Assembly: GCF_000521505.1 (NCBI RefSeq) | Contig: NZ_CP003915.1 | Coordinates: forward strand, 3,348,001 to 3,412,000 | Source: Advenella mimigardefordensis DPN7 | Lineage (GTDB): Bacteria; Pseudomonadota; Gammaproteobacteria; Burkholderiales; Burkholderiaceae_B | Direction: 5' to 3' | Length of the DNA: 64,000 bases | Shown: positions 32,262 through 44,156 of the stretch, in pieces | Position numbering within the stretch: the stretch's first letter is position 1 | Layout: each line of letters opens with the position of its first letter | Program-made: the position numbers and the translations under genes | The notes under the pieces: generated by a model | Databases searched by the model: none | Seen by the model: the letters and a program-made list of their open reading frames with translations, nothing else | What the model was told of the DNA's origin: nothing

Positions 32262-33422
32262 ATGAGCGATTTCGTTTCTTCAGTGGCCACGGCAAAACGC
32301 ATTGTCGTTAAAGTGGGTTCGTCCCTGCTTACCAATGACGGCCAGGGCCTGGACCCGCAAGCCATCGGAGAATGGTCATCGCAAATCGCCGCACTGCGGC
32401 GCCAGAACAAGCAAATCATTCTGGTATCCAGTGGCGCCATTGCCGAAGGCATGGCGCGTCTGAAATGGAAAACCCGCCCCAAAGCCATGAGCGAACTGCA
32501 GGCCGCCGCTGCGGTCGGCCAGATGGGCCTGATCCAGGCCTACGAATCTGCATTCGCTTCGCACAACATGCGGGCGGCACAAATTCTGCTGACGCATGAA
32601 GACCTGGCCGACCGCCTGCGCTACCTGAACGCGCGGACCACCATTTTCAAACTGCTGGAACTGGGCGTCATCCCTATCGTCAATGAGAACGATACCGTGG
32701 TCACAGATGAAATCCGTCTGGGAGATAACGATACACTGGGAGCCGTGGTCAGCAATCTGATCGAAGCGGATGCGCTGATCATTCTGACCGACCAGCGTGG
32801 ACTGTACGACAGCGATCCACGCAACAACCCAGATGCCCGCTTCATTCATCTGGCCACCGCCGGCGACCCGGCATTGCAGAAAATGGCCGGTGGCGCCGGC
32901 AGCCATATTGGCACCGGCGGCATGCTCACCAAGGTGCTGGCAGCACAGCGCGCCGCCAGCAGCGGCGCCACGACCATTATCGCCTCCGGACGTGAAGAGC
33001 GCGTTCTGGAGCGCCTGGGTCTGGGTGAAGCCATCGGCACCGAATTACGCGCCGCCCCCTCCCTGCGCTCTGCTCGCAAGCAATGGATGGCCGACCATTT
33101 GCGTCTGCCCGGCAAGCTGGTGCTGGACGAAGGTGCCTGCAAAGCGCTGATCGACCAGGGCAAAAGCCTGCTGGCGGTTGGTGTAACCGATGTGATCGGT
33201 GAGTTTGAACGCGGTGATGTCGTGGCCTGTACCGACAGCCAACATCGCGAAATCGCCCGCGGGCTCACCAACTACTCTGCTGCCGACACCCGCCGCATCA
33301 TGCGCCACCCGACCAACGAAATTGAAAGCATACTGGGCAATTGCCGCGACGAGGAACTCATTCACCGCAATAATATGGTGCTTGTTCAAACATCGAAGCA
33401 TACTGCTTCTGCCGAGTCCTGA
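32262..33422 (+). CDS. proB: Glutamate 5-kinase
   Basis: 386 residues from the ATG at 32262 ([21 protein letters not shown]). First step of proline synthesis. The amino acid kinase domain shows [42 protein letters not shown] and [12 protein letters not shown]; a C-terminal PUA domain (about 290-386) is present. proA does not follow. Confidence 0.96.
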   Translation: MSDFVSSVATAKRIVVKVGSSLLTNDGQGLDPQAIGEWSSQIAALRRQNKQIILVSSGAIAEGMARLKWKTRPKAMSELQAAAAVGQMGLIQAYESAFASHNMRAAQILLTHEDLADRLRYLNARTTIFKLLELGVIPIVNENDTVVTDEIRLGDNDTLGAVVSNLIEADALIILTDQRGLYDSDPRNNPDARFIHLATAGDPALQKMAGGAGSHIGTGGMLTKVLAAQRAASSGATTIIASGREERVLERLGLGEAIGTELRAAPSLRSARKQWMADHLRLPGKLVLDEGACKALIDQGKSLLAVGVTDVIGEFERGDVVACTDSQHREIARGLTNYSAADTRRIMRHPTNEIESILGNCRDEELIHRNNMVLVQTSKHTASAES

Positions 33423-33733
33423 CTATCAATAGCAACTACACTGAGGCATAAGCGACGGCAAAGGGGCAACCAGCCGGGTTGTCCCGCTACAGAACTGATT
33501 ATCACCGATGCGATATTATGAACACCATATCGCATATTAGATACGAAAAAACTGATCTATTTCTGGCGAGAAACGCTATAAATGCGGCCCCCGTTAGCCG
33601 CTTGAAATATAAAGAAAAGAAAATTTTTAATAAAAAAGCGTTAAAAACTGATAATTGTTAAAGCAAAGCGCGGAAACCCGGCTATGATTGACAATTGTTA
33701 TTTACCACTTGTAACATTTTTGGTCTATCTTCT
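33423..33733 (+). other. AT-rich leader of the XRE regulator with repeats
   Basis: 311 bases after proB, turning strongly AT-rich from about 33540. A 47-codon frame at 33518-33661 (MNTISHIRYEK) has no convincing support. Two near-identical 10-mers, ATAATTGTTA (33651-33660) and ACAATTGTTA (33691-33700), lie exactly 40 bp apart. The second lies in the spacer of a putative promoter. Confidence 0.5.
33688..33717 (+). promoter_or_regulatory. Putative promoter of the XRE regulator
   Basis: TTGACA (33688-33693), an 18-nt spacer and TAACAT (33712-33717). The expected transcription start is only about 10 nt before the ATG at 33734, so the leader would be very short. Confidence 0.5.
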
Positions 33734-34159
33734 ATGGCTACTCGAAAACATCATGAATCTTTGCCAGACTTGCGCGCGGCAGCAAAACTCGGCACCTTCG
33801 CCGAGCGACTGCATTATCTTCGCAAAATTTATCACGGCATGAATCAAAACGAACTGGCGCTGGAACTCGGTGTGTCTCAAAGTACCATCGCCAATTATGA
33901 GATGGGTAATCGTAAAGTGAGCCCATCTGCCCAAATTGTCAGCCGCCTGGCGGTATTCTTTGGCGTCAATTCCGACTGGCTGATCAACGGCACATTGCCT
34001 ATTCTTCCGGAAAAAACCTTTGTTCCCCCGGAAGTTGCTGCCCGGGAAGCGCTGTTCAAACCGCTCACACAGAAGGAAACGGCAGCACTTATTGCTCTTA
34101 ACGGCAAACAGCGTAAAGAACTCACAGCGCAGATCAAGTCATACCTGAAAAATGTCTGA
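33734..34159 (+). CDS. XRE-family helix-turn-helix regulator
   Basis: 141 residues from the ATG at 33734 (MATRKHHESLPD). HTH_XRE domain at about residues 22-82: LRKIYHGMNQNELALELGVSQSTIANYEMGNRKVSPSAQIVSRLAVFF, read in parts, has the classic helix 2-turn-helix 3. The C-terminal 55 residues form a short tail ending in KELTAQIKSYLKNV. Targets are unknown. AT-rich surroundings and direct repeats upstream make self-regulation plausible. Confidence 0.85.
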   Translation: MATRKHHESLPDLRAAAKLGTFAERLHYLRKIYHGMNQNELALELGVSQSTIANYEMGNRKVSPSAQIVSRLAVFFGVNSDWLINGTLPILPEKTFVPPEVAAREALFKPLTQKETAALIALNGKQRKELTAQIKSYLKNV

Positions 34160-34352
34160 TCAGCGTTGCTGATGCTCCGCAATACTGCAACGAAAAAGCA
34201 GTGTGCTATTAAATATTAATATGCACACGGCTTTTACTCTTTTTGTCGGCCTGCATTGCCACCAGCTTGCCGACCTGATCCGGTAAATACCAGGCGCATC
34301 CAACATCATGAATGCGTGTGGTCACCGCCCAGGCCGATAGCCATCACACCTG

Positions 34353-36098
34353 TTAAACCACAACGGCCGCGTCAGGCACCTTGCTGGCATCATGGAAATC
34401 GACAGACGGATTCACCACGGGCTTGATAAAACCGGTGCGAATCAGGAAGTCGCCAAACCCTTCCTGCTCCTGGCGCCCGGCAGCCCAATGACCAATCTGC
34501 TCATCCAGAATCTCCAGAATCTGTTCTGGCGTGATGTTCTCCTTGTACAGCCTTGGAATGCGGGTACCAATGCGATTGCCACCCAGATGCAGGTTATAGC
34601 GTCCTACTGCTTTACCCACCAGCCCTACCTCGGCCAGCATGGCCCGCCCACAACCATTCGGGCAACCGGTTACGCGCGCCACAATAAAGTCGTCCTGCAA
34701 GCCGTGACGAGCCATGATGGCATCCAGCTTATCAACAAAGGACGGCAGGAAACGCTCGGCCTCAGCCATCGCCAGCGGACAGGTGGGCAATGCCACGCAA
34801 GCCATTGAGTTTTCCCGCTGAACCGTCACGCTGTCGTTGATCAACCCATGGTCGCGCGCCAGCTTTTCTATGGCCTTTTTATCAGATGCCTTTACATTAG
34901 CCACGATCAGGTTCTGGTTCGCGGTCAGACGAAAATCACCTTTGTGAATGCGCGCAATTTCACGCAGACCCGTTTTCAGCAGTCGGCCTGGATAGTCCAG
35001 CACCCGCCCGTTCTCAATGAACAGCGTCAGGTGCCATTTTTTATCAATGCCATGCACCCAGCCAATTCGGTCGCCTCTATCGGTAAATTCGTAAGGGCGA
35101 ATGGGTTCGAAAGCAAAGCCCATGCGTTTTTCCACTTCCGCTTTGAATGCGTCCAGGCCAACACGCAAAAGGGTGTAGCGAGTTTTGGCCGCTTTCCGGT
35201 TGGTGCGATCACCCAGATCCCGTTGCGCAGTCACGACGGCTGCCGCCGTATCCAGCGTTTTTTCCAAAGGAATGAAACCGAATTCATAAGCTGTCGTGGG
35301 AAAGGTCGCGGTATTGCCATGTTCCATGGATAAGCCACCACCGATCAGGACATTGAAGCCAATCAGATTGCCGTCCTGTTCGATCGCAACAAAATTCAGA
35401 TCGTTGGCATGCAGGTCAACATCATTCTGCGGCGGGATGATCACGGTGGTTTTGAATTTGCGCGGCAAATAACTTTTACCCAGGATCGGCTCCAGGGTGT
35501 CGGTATCAGTGCTTTGCACTTTCTCGCCGTCCAGCCAGATCTCGGCATAAGCCTGTGTTTTAGGCAGCAGGTGTTCGGAGATTTTCTTGGCCCATTCCCA
35601 GGCTTGCACATGCAACTTAGACTCTACCGGATTAGACGTACACAACACGTTACGATTAACGTCGCCTGCCGTTGCAATCGAATCCAGGCCCAGTTGATGC
35701 AGCCATTGGTGTACCGGACGAATATTCTGCTTTAACACGCCGTGATACTGGAAGGTCTGACGGTTGGTAATACGAATGCTGCCGTACATGGTATGACTGG
35801 CGGCAAACTCATCAATCCCCAGCCACTGAGCCGGTGTAATCACACCGCCAGGCATCCGGCAGCGCAACATCACATTTTTCAGCGGCTCCAGTTTCTGCTC
35901 GACACGTTCAGCCCGAATATCACGATCGTCCTGCTCGTACATACCGTGGAAGCGAATCAGATTGAAGTTATCACCACGGAAGCCACCGGTCAGCGGATCT
36001 TTCAGATCTTCCGCAATGGTGCCGCGCAGATATTTGCTATTGCCTTTCTGGCGTTCGTTATCCGACAGTTGACCTGCCGGTGCTTTAATTTCACTCAT
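34353..36098 (-). CDS. cysI: Sulfite reductase hemoprotein (beta) subunit
   Basis: 581 residues. It reduces sulfite to sulfide at a siroheme coupled to a [4Fe-4S] cluster. The cluster cysteines are in CVALPTC (CX5C) and CPNGC (CX3C) near residues 440-500. Lys/Arg-rich siroheme-binding segments such as [13 protein letters not shown] are also visible. It lies 9 nt after cysJ, giving a cysJI operon divergent from cysG, which makes the siroheme. Confidence 0.97.
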   Translation of the reverse strand: MSEIKAPAGQLSDNERQKGNSKYLRGTIAEDLKDPLTGGFRGDNFNLIRFHGMYEQDDRDIRAERVEQKLEPLKNVMLRCRMPGGVITPAQWLGIDEFAASHTMYGSIRITNRQTFQYHGVLKQNIRPVHQWLHQLGLDSIATAGDVNRNVLCTSNPVESKLHVQAWEWAKKISEHLLPKTQAYAEIWLDGEKVQSTDTDTLEPILGKSYLPRKFKTTVIIPPQNDVDLHANDLNFVAIEQDGNLIGFNVLIGGGLSMEHGNTATFPTTAYEFGFIPLEKTLDTAAAVVTAQRDLGDRTNRKAAKTRYTLLRVGLDAFKAEVEKRMGFAFEPIRPYEFTDRGDRIGWVHGIDKKWHLTLFIENGRVLDYPGRLLKTGLREIARIHKGDFRLTANQNLIVANVKASDKKAIEKLARDHGLINDSVTVQRENSMACVALPTCPLAMAEAERFLPSFVDKLDAIMARHGLQDDFIVARVTGCPNGCGRAMLAEVGLVGKAVGRYNLHLGGNRIGTRIPRLYKENITPEQILEILDEQIGHWAAGRQEQEGFGDFLIRTGFIKPVVNPSVDFHDASKVPDAAVVV

Positions 36099-36107
36099 GA
36101 TTTTTCC

Positions 36108-37937
36108 TCAATATACGTCACGCTGATAGCGGTGCGACTCACGCAGCTCGTCAAGATAGGCATCGGCATCATCAACACTGAGCCCGCCTTCGCTGGAGAT
36201 CACCTCAAGCAAGGCCGCTTCCACGTCTTTGGCCATACGGCTGGCATCGCCACACACATACAGATGGGCTCCCTTCTGCAGCCACTGCCATAGCTGTTTG
36301 CCTTCCTGCAGCAATTTATGCTGGACGTAAATTTTTTCCTGCTGATCCCGTGACCAGGCAAAACTGTAGTGCGATAAGCGCTCCGACTTGGCCAGTTGCT
36401 GCCATTCAAGCTGGTAGAGAAAATCATCTTTGAAAGACTGGTTACCGAAAATAAGCCAGTTCCCGCCTTCCTGGTCCTCGGCATCACGCTTCTGCAAAAA
36501 CGCGCGGAACGGCGCAATACCAGTGCCCGCGCCGATCATGATAATCGGCGTTTGTGGATCCTGCGGCAAACGGAAATGTGCGGATGGCTCAATGAAAATC
36601 GCCACTTCGTCACCCGCTTCCAGACGACGATTCAGATAGCCGGACGCGCCGCCCTGATACTGGACCGCATCCTGTTCATACTCCACCAATGCCACGGTGA
36701 TGTGTACTTCGTCACCCACCTCTTCCTGTGCCGAAGCAATGGAATACATACGCGGTGTCAACGGCCGCAGCAAATCGCACAACTGCTGGGCAGTCAGCGT
36801 TTGCGATACCCGTCTGAGCACCACGTCGATAGGTGTTTCGGCGATATAGTCCTGCAGAGCCTTGCTGTCGGCCGCCAGATCAAGAAGTGCCTGATCCTGG
36901 GTAATCTGCGCATATCCCTTTACAAAGGCCGGCGTATTCTGGGTAATTTCCAGATGATGGATCAAGGCATAGCGAATGCCCAGAGTCTTACCGTCGGTCA
37001 GCGTTACATCTTCCGCGCCATCCACGCCGGTTGAAGCCAGAATCGAATCGACCAGCGCCGGGTCATTGCGAAACCAGACACCCAATGCGTCGCCTGGCTG
37101 ATAACGGATACCAGAGTCACCCAGGTCAAATTCCAGATGCCGCACATCTTTGAGCGAATTGCGGCTGGTGATTTTCTGGTTGGTCAGAATGGTGGCGGTA
37201 TAGGGTTTCTCACGCGTATAGATCTGTGCGTGCACTTGTGGCTCGTTGACCAGGGCACTGACGCTGGCAGACGCCGCATTTGCCGCCATATTGCGGCTTT
37301 CGTGCTCTACCAGCCAGGCGACCGTTTTCTCAACCCATTCGTCTGCCGTGGCCTGGTAATCCAGATCACAGTCCACACGGTCAAACAGTCGCTGTGCGCC
37401 CAGCTGCTCCAGACGCGAATCGAAGTCTTTGCCTGCCTGACAAAAATCAGGATACGAGCTGTCACCCAGCCCCAGCACGGCATACTGCAGGGATTTGACC
37501 TCTGGCGGTTTCTTGCCGAACAGGGCCTTATGCAACGACAGCGCTTCTTCAGGCGGCTCGCCATCGCCCTGGGTCGAAGCGACAATCAGAACAAGACGCT
37601 CGGCAGCAAGCTGACGACTCTTGTAATCGCCCGCACTTTTCAGTACTGATGCAACGCCAGCCGCCTTCAGTTTATCCTGCAGCGACTGTGCCACACGGCG
37701 CGCATTACCGGTCTGCGAGGCTGACAATACCAATACAGGACTGGCCTGCTCCTGCGTAGCCTGCGCTGCAGCAACGCCAGCGGGGACCGCGCCAGATGCA
37801 TCCATCTGCTGGCTGCGCGCCCATAGATAGCCGGACAGCCATGCGGTCTGTAACGGATTCAACCCCGAAAGGTTTTTCTGTAATTCGGATAGCGTATCCG
37901 AATTTATCGGTAACCCCGATAGTGGTGGATAACTCAT
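36108..37937 (-). CDS. cysJ: Sulfite reductase flavoprotein (alpha) subunit
   Basis: 609 residues from the ATG at 37937 (MSYPPLSGLPINSDTL), chosen because E. coli CysJ begins at the equivalent point; an ATG nine codons earlier exists. The N-terminal FMN flavodoxin domain has VLSASQTGNARRVAQ and STQGDGEPPEEA. The FAD domain has RMYSIAS and the NADPH domain has IMIGAGTGIAPFRAFLQ. It passes electrons from NADPH to CysI. Confidence 0.96.
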   Translation of the reverse strand: MSYPPLSGLPINSDTLSELQKNLSGLNPLQTAWLSGYLWARSQQMDASGAVPAGVAAAQATQEQASPVLVLSASQTGNARRVAQSLQDKLKAAGVASVLKSAGDYKSRQLAAERLVLIVASTQGDGEPPEEALSLHKALFGKKPPEVKSLQYAVLGLGDSSYPDFCQAGKDFDSRLEQLGAQRLFDRVDCDLDYQATADEWVEKTVAWLVEHESRNMAANAASASVSALVNEPQVHAQIYTREKPYTATILTNQKITSRNSLKDVRHLEFDLGDSGIRYQPGDALGVWFRNDPALVDSILASTGVDGAEDVTLTDGKTLGIRYALIHHLEITQNTPAFVKGYAQITQDQALLDLAADSKALQDYIAETPIDVVLRRVSQTLTAQQLCDLLRPLTPRMYSIASAQEEVGDEVHITVALVEYEQDAVQYQGGASGYLNRRLEAGDEVAIFIEPSAHFRLPQDPQTPIIMIGAGTGIAPFRAFLQKRDAEDQEGGNWLIFGNQSFKDDFLYQLEWQQLAKSERLSHYSFAWSRDQQEKIYVQHKLLQEGKQLWQWLQKGAHLYVCGDASRMAKDVEAALLEVISSEGGLSVDDADAYLDELRESHRYQRDVY

Positions 37938-38278
37938 TTGCCTGATTTCCCTGCGCACGGACAATACTCACCCAGTAGTAGAACGGTCGTCAGACCCTCG
38001 CCCCGGGCGGCTTGTCACTCATTGTTTACTAATTTTGTGGACGATTTACTTTTTATACGGGTTTCATCCTAGCAACGATTGCGCAACGCAGGAACGACAG
38101 ATATGTCATTTTTACATTACCTCTATCTATATAAGGCTGCCACGTATGTGATATCTTCTTATTACTGAAAAGTCTAAGCTACAAGCAGATATATATTTTT
38201 CCATTATTTGTAAAAACACTACGATTACATCTGTAATAACGATATAACCGCCTTTTTTCACATTTAACTCGTAGTACT
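37938..38278. other. Divergent promoter region cysJI / cysG
   Basis: 341 AT-rich bases between the divergent starts. A plausible cysG promoter is TTGTAA (38208-38213), an 18-nt spacer and TGTAAT (38232-38237). No convincing promoter was picked for cysJ. The region would be the natural place for a CysB-type activator, but no site could be defined by eye. Confidence 0.5.
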
Positions 38279-39694
38279 ATGCAGACCTTCCCCTTATTTG
38301 CCGATCTCGCAGAGCGCCCCGTGCTGGTCATTGGCGGTGGCACGGTAGCCGAACGCAAGGCGCATGCCCTGCTGGAGGCCGGCGCGCGCGTTCACCTGGC
38401 GGCTCCTGAGCTGACACCGCAACTGAAATTATGGACAGAACAGGGCAAAGTGTTACTGCGCGGCCAGCAGTTTGACTCACGCTGGCTCGATGAAGTGTTC
38501 CTGGTCGTAGCCGCCACCGACGACGCAGCAGTCAACCAGACCGTATCGGATGCGGCAGAAGCGGCCAGAAAGCTGGTGAATGTTGTGGATAATCCACAAC
38601 TGTGTTCGTATATTGTTCCCTCGGTAATCGACCGATCGCCGGTGCAGATTGCCATTAGCAGTAATGGCACCGCACCGGTGCTTATCCGGCAGCTACGCCA
38701 GCAACTGGAAACCCTGATTCCCCAGCAGTTCGGTAATATGGCCCGGATTGCCGGCCGCTGGCGGGGCAAGGTCAAACAACAGCTTGACTCGCTTACCGAG
38801 AGGCGGCGCTTCTGGGAAACGCTGTTCAGCAGTCGCTTTGCCAGTGCTGCGCAGTCAGGCGACACAGCGGGTGCCGAGGCTTTGCTGCAGGCGCAACTGG
38901 CAGGCGGCGTACCACAGCATGGTGAAGTCACGCTGGTAGGCGCCGGCCCCGGCGACCCCGGGTTACTTACTTTGAACGCCTTGCAGGCCATTCAGCAGGC
39001 CGATATCGTCTTTCATGACGCGCTTATTTCAGATGAAATTATGACGCTGATCCGCCGCGATGCAGAGCGGGTGCCGGTAGGCAAGCGCGGCGGTCACCAT
39101 TCGGTGCCACAGGAACAGATCAATGAATTGCTGATCAGCCATGCAAAAAAAGGCCAGCGCGTGGTACGTCTCAAAGGAGGCGATCCGTTTATTTTTGGAC
39201 GGGGCGGAGAGGAAATGCAAGCGATCACCGCTCACGGAATCCCCTGCAGGGTCATACCGGGCATCACTGCCGCACTGGGTGCCTCTGCCTATGCAGGCAT
39301 CCCGCTGACCCACCGCGACCATTCACAGTCGGTGCTGTTTGTTACCGGCCATACCTGTCGTGATGAAAATGCCATTGACTGGGACACTCTGGCAAGACCG
39401 CGCCAGACCATCGTGGTCTATATGGGTACCGTCAATGCCGCAAGAATTACCCGTGAGCTCACACAGCGCGGTCGCGACGCTGCGACCCCCGTTGCCGTGG
39501 TCAGCCATGCCACACGCCCAACACAAAAAGTCCATGCAGGCACACTGGCGGATCTGGATGCGCTGGCCAACCAGGCCGCGGCTCCGGCACTGTTCATCAT
39601 TGGCGAAGTCGCTACAGTACAGCATGAATCGCTGCTTTCTAACGTAGAAAATATGGATAGCGGTATGAACACAGCCATTGCTAACACAATATGA
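38279..39694 (+). CDS. cysG: Siroheme synthase
   Basis: 471 residues. The N-terminal CysG(B) domain is an NAD-dependent dehydrogenase/ferrochelatase (PVLVIGGGTVAERKA; residues about 1-200), and the C-terminal CysG(A)/CobA domain is a uroporphyrinogen III methyltransferase (LVGAGPGDPGLLT at about 221, KGGDPFIFGRGGEE, VIPGITAALGASAYAGIPLTHR in part). It supplies siroheme for CysI, whose operon diverges from it. No good ribosome site precedes the ATG. Confidence 0.95.
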   Translation: MQTFPLFADLAERPVLVIGGGTVAERKAHALLEAGARVHLAAPELTPQLKLWTEQGKVLLRGQQFDSRWLDEVFLVVAATDDAAVNQTVSDAAEAARKLVNVVDNPQLCSYIVPSVIDRSPVQIAISSNGTAPVLIRQLRQQLETLIPQQFGNMARIAGRWRGKVKQQLDSLTERRRFWETLFSSRFASAAQSGDTAGAEALLQAQLAGGVPQHGEVTLVGAGPGDPGLLTLNALQAIQQADIVFHDALISDEIMTLIRRDAERVPVGKRGGHHSVPQEQINELLISHAKKGQRVVRLKGGDPFIFGRGGEEMQAITAHGIPCRVIPGITAALGASAYAGIPLTHRDHSQSVLFVTGHTCRDENAIDWDTLARPRQTIVVYMGTVNAARITRELTQRGRDAATPVAVVSHATRPTQKVHAGTLADLDALANQAAAPALFIIGEVATVQHESLLSNVENMDSGMNTAIANTI

Positions 39695-39842
39695 TTTTGG
39701 TGCGTTACAGCAAATAATCAAGAAAGCAGCGATGGTAGCCTGTCGCTGCCTGCGCGACCAGAACAATCAATATATAACGTCGTTGCTGGATCCATCGGAA
39801 TCACTTGTCTGGATCCGCATAAGCTCCTATACTTCCCAGTTC

Positions 39843-41950
<2,108 letters not shown>

Positions 41951-41966
41951 AAATAGCGATCAGCGT

Positions 41967-42007
41967 ATGCTACCCAATTTTTCTTTGCAAAGTTGGGTAG
42001 CATTTTT
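41967..42007 (+). terminator. Rho-independent terminator after thiC
   Basis: A perfect 11-bp stem (41967-41977 with 41993-42003), a 15-nt loop, and a T-rich tail from 42003. Confidence 0.85.
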
Positions 42008-42079
42008 CTTTTTATCTGGATCAAGTGTTTATCCCGCTTTAAAAAAGCAACTGTGTCGTTATTCTGCTGCAGTCAGTCG

Positions 42080-42451
42080 TTATTCTGCAACCGTCACTTC
42101 CAGCTCCTGCCGTATCACCGGATGAATCCAGCATCGCAACAGCACAGTGCCGGCGGTCTCAATGACAAATGACTTTTCGGTGCCTGGTAACTGGGTATCC
42201 AGCGACACGATCCGCCCGTCTTCGTAGGTCACGTAAATGCTGTGCGCAATGTCTGCACCATTGACGATGCGTATTCGATCGCCCACCTTTGCCTTGAAAT
42301 CCGGTTTACTCAACTCGTGGTGGTTCAATGTCAGGACATGCTCTGCTGGGGCAGCCCGTACAGCGCGCGACACCAGCAAGGCCGGCGCGGCGACCGCAAT
42401 GGGCAGGAACGCCAGCCATCCTGTCAATCTGCGCCGACGATAACTGTGCAT
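42080..42451 (-). CDS. mauL: MauL-like cupredoxin-fold protein
   Basis: 123 residues. A signal peptide (about 1-33, ending VRAAPA) precedes a small cupredoxin-like domain. Possible copper ligands are the His in DIAHSIY and the Cys and His in LRCWIHPVI; the methionine normally following is not present. It is the last gene of mauF-B-E-D-A-G-L, 3 nt after mauG. In Methylobacillus the gene at this place is mauL, with unknown role. The name rests mainly on position and size. Confidence 0.7.
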   Translation of the reverse strand: MHSYRRRRLTGWLAFLPIAVAAPALLVSRAVRAAPAEHVLTLNHHELSKPDFKAKVGDRIRIVNGADIAHSIYVTYEDGRIVSLDTQLPGTEKSFVIETAGTVLLRCWIHPVIRQELEVTVAE

Positions 42452-42454
42452 GAC

Positions 42455-43522
42455 TCAATTCTCCTTCATACCGTCTATTGCCTGCGAATCAGGGTTGCGG
42501 CCAATGGCGCGCAAAAATGCCAGTAAATCGGCCCGCTCCTGTTCGGTCAGCGTAAAGGGTTTCATCTCCGGGGAACGACTGGGCCTGTCAATGCCGCCCT
42601 CCTCATAGTGCGTAATCACGGCCTCCAGCGAATCAATAGAGCCATCGTGCATATAGGGTCCCTGGTCGTTCAGCTCCCGCAAGGTCGGGGTCTTGAACGC
42701 ATATTGCATCCCGACTACCTGGGGTGGTGTGAACTGGCCGCGGCCACGATCGGCGCTGGCCAACCCGATATCGTGAAAGCCATCGTCCGTCAGGCGCCAG
42801 GTGCTATGGCACGCACTGCAGCGAGCCTCGCCGTTGTAAATCGCAAAGCCGCGCTGCTCCTGAGCACTCAACGCCTGCTGGTCTCCCGCTATCCAGCGAT
42901 CCAGGTCGGTACGCGGCGATACCAGCGTACGCTCGAACGTGGCCAGTGCCTGCTGAATATGCACAACGGTAATTTGGGAAACCGTACCGTAAGCCTCTTG
43001 TACCGGTTGACGGTAATCCGCCAGCGCATTGATGCGTTCCACCAGCAGCTCGACCGGCATATTCATTTCATGCTCGGCCGTAATGGGCATCACGGCTTGC
43101 TGCTCCAGCGTATCGGCGCGTCCGTCCCACATGAGTGCAGACAGCCAGGCGCTATTGAGCAGCGTCGGCGTTTTACGGGCAAATTCCTGTTGCTCTGAAC
43201 CCACTGGCTGAACCAGGCCGTCACTCCAGCGTTTGCCTGGATCATGGCAGGTGGCGCAAGACCGGCTGGCACGCGAGAGCCGCGTGTCAAAAAACAGCTT
43301 GCGTCCCAGTTCCTCTTTCGCCTGCGAGTATGGATTGGTTGCCGGATAAGGCACCGCTTGCGGTCGCTCGTATTTCTGTTTGAGCGACCGCAGCGCTTCG
43401 GCATCCGCTTGCGGGGCGCTGTGAGCGTTTCGCAGTTCGGACCCCTGCACCCCGGCAAGCAATGCTGCCAGCAGAATCAGACCCGGCCACTTGTGCCCGC
43501 TTGGTTTCTCGCCTTTAATCAC
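42455..43522 (-). CDS. mauG: MauG-like di-heme enzyme (TTQ biogenesis)
   Basis: About 355 residues from the GTG at 43522, which has an AGG ribosome site and is followed directly by a signal peptide; an ATG at 43567 inside mauA is an alternative. Two c-heme sites are visible: CATCH (residues 89-93) and CSACH. The protein belongs to the bacterial cytochrome c peroxidase family. MauG finishes the tryptophan tryptophylquinone cofactor in MauA. A Tyr in ITHYEEGG (about residue 306) stands where peroxidases carry their Met heme ligand, as in MauG. It directly follows mauA. Confidence 0.88.
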   Translation of the reverse strand: MIKGEKPSGHKWPGLILLAALLAGVQGSELRNAHSAPQADAEALRSLKQKYERPQAVPYPATNPYSQAKEELGRKLFFDTRLSRASRSCATCHDPGKRWSDGLVQPVGSEQQEFARKTPTLLNSAWLSALMWDGRADTLEQQAVMPITAEHEMNMPVELLVERINALADYRQPVQEAYGTVSQITVVHIQQALATFERTLVSPRTDLDRWIAGDQQALSAQEQRGFAIYNGEARCSACHSTWRLTDDGFHDIGLASADRGRGQFTPPQVVGMQYAFKTPTLRELNDQGPYMHDGSIDSLEAVITHYEEGGIDRPSRSPEMKPFTLTEQERADLLAFLRAIGRNPDSQAIDGMKEN

Positions 43523-43547
43523 AATCGTATACCTGTCACTGCAATGA

Positions 43548-44108
43548 CTAACTTGCCTTACCCACAATCGGCGAGATGGTGCAATGGTAGGTCATTGAAT
43601 CGTCTTCAGCGCCGAAGCACCACACTACGTCATTGCTGAACTCTGGCCGGTAAATAGGCAGTTCGCCCTGAGTATTCACGCAATTGCAGCGTCCGCAAGT
43701 TTGTTTCCCGCAGCAATCCCGATAGGCAATCAGGTAGCTCTGACCATCGCCCGGATTATGACAACTGGCAACCCAGGAACTGGGAGACAGCTTTGAACCA
43801 GGAGGGCAGTTGGTGAGCGAACCACCGCAGCAGTCGCACAGGTTGCCGTCAATCGAGCAGTGACGCCAATAATCACATGCCTGGGAGTTGGTGTCCTGCG
43901 GTTTCCAGCCTTCACGGGCCAGCGAGCCGGTGGTTTCAGCATGTGCGTTGTTCAGCCGCCCGCGCCGATCTACCGGCAGCAGCGGCAGTAACGCTGCCCC
44001 TGCCAACTGTGCACCGAGCTTACCCAGAAAGCTGCGTCGGCCGATTTTGCTGGCCGCTACGCGACTCAGCTTCTCCATTCCGTTATCAAATTTGTTAATT
44101 TTTTTCAT
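43548..44108 (-). CDS. mauA: Methylamine dehydrogenase light (small) chain precursor
   Basis: 186 residues. A long Tat-type leader (GRRSFLGKLG, residues 23-32) ends near NNAHA. The mature part carries the tryptophan tryptophylquinone pair as Trp112 (SSWVASC) and Trp163 (DVVWCFG), matching beta-Trp57 and beta-Trp108 of Paracoccus. It also has active-site Asp87 (SIDGN) and Asp131 (AYRDCCG). The ending MTYHCTISPIVGKAS is as in methylamine dehydrogenase and unlike aromatic amine dehydrogenase as I recall it. The mature part has 14 Cys. Periplasmic; forms an alpha2beta2 enzyme with MauB. Confidence 0.94.
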   Translation of the reverse strand: MKKINKFDNGMEKLSRVAASKIGRRSFLGKLGAQLAGAALLPLLPVDRRGRLNNAHAETTGSLAREGWKPQDTNSQACDYWRHCSIDGNLCDCCGGSLTNCPPGSKLSPSSWVASCHNPGDGQSYLIAYRDCCGKQTCGRCNCVNTQGELPIYRPEFSNDVVWCFGAEDDSMTYHCTISPIVGKAS

Positions 44109-44156
44109 GACAATCTCCTCGCTCTATACAAACGTTTATCCGGTTTAAGTTGGGAT

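Noticed and set aside
42055..42090. A 13-base direct repeat at the end of mauL (GTCGTTATTCTGC twice)
   Set aside because: Too short and isolated to call a functional element; it only duplicates the last codons of the gene.
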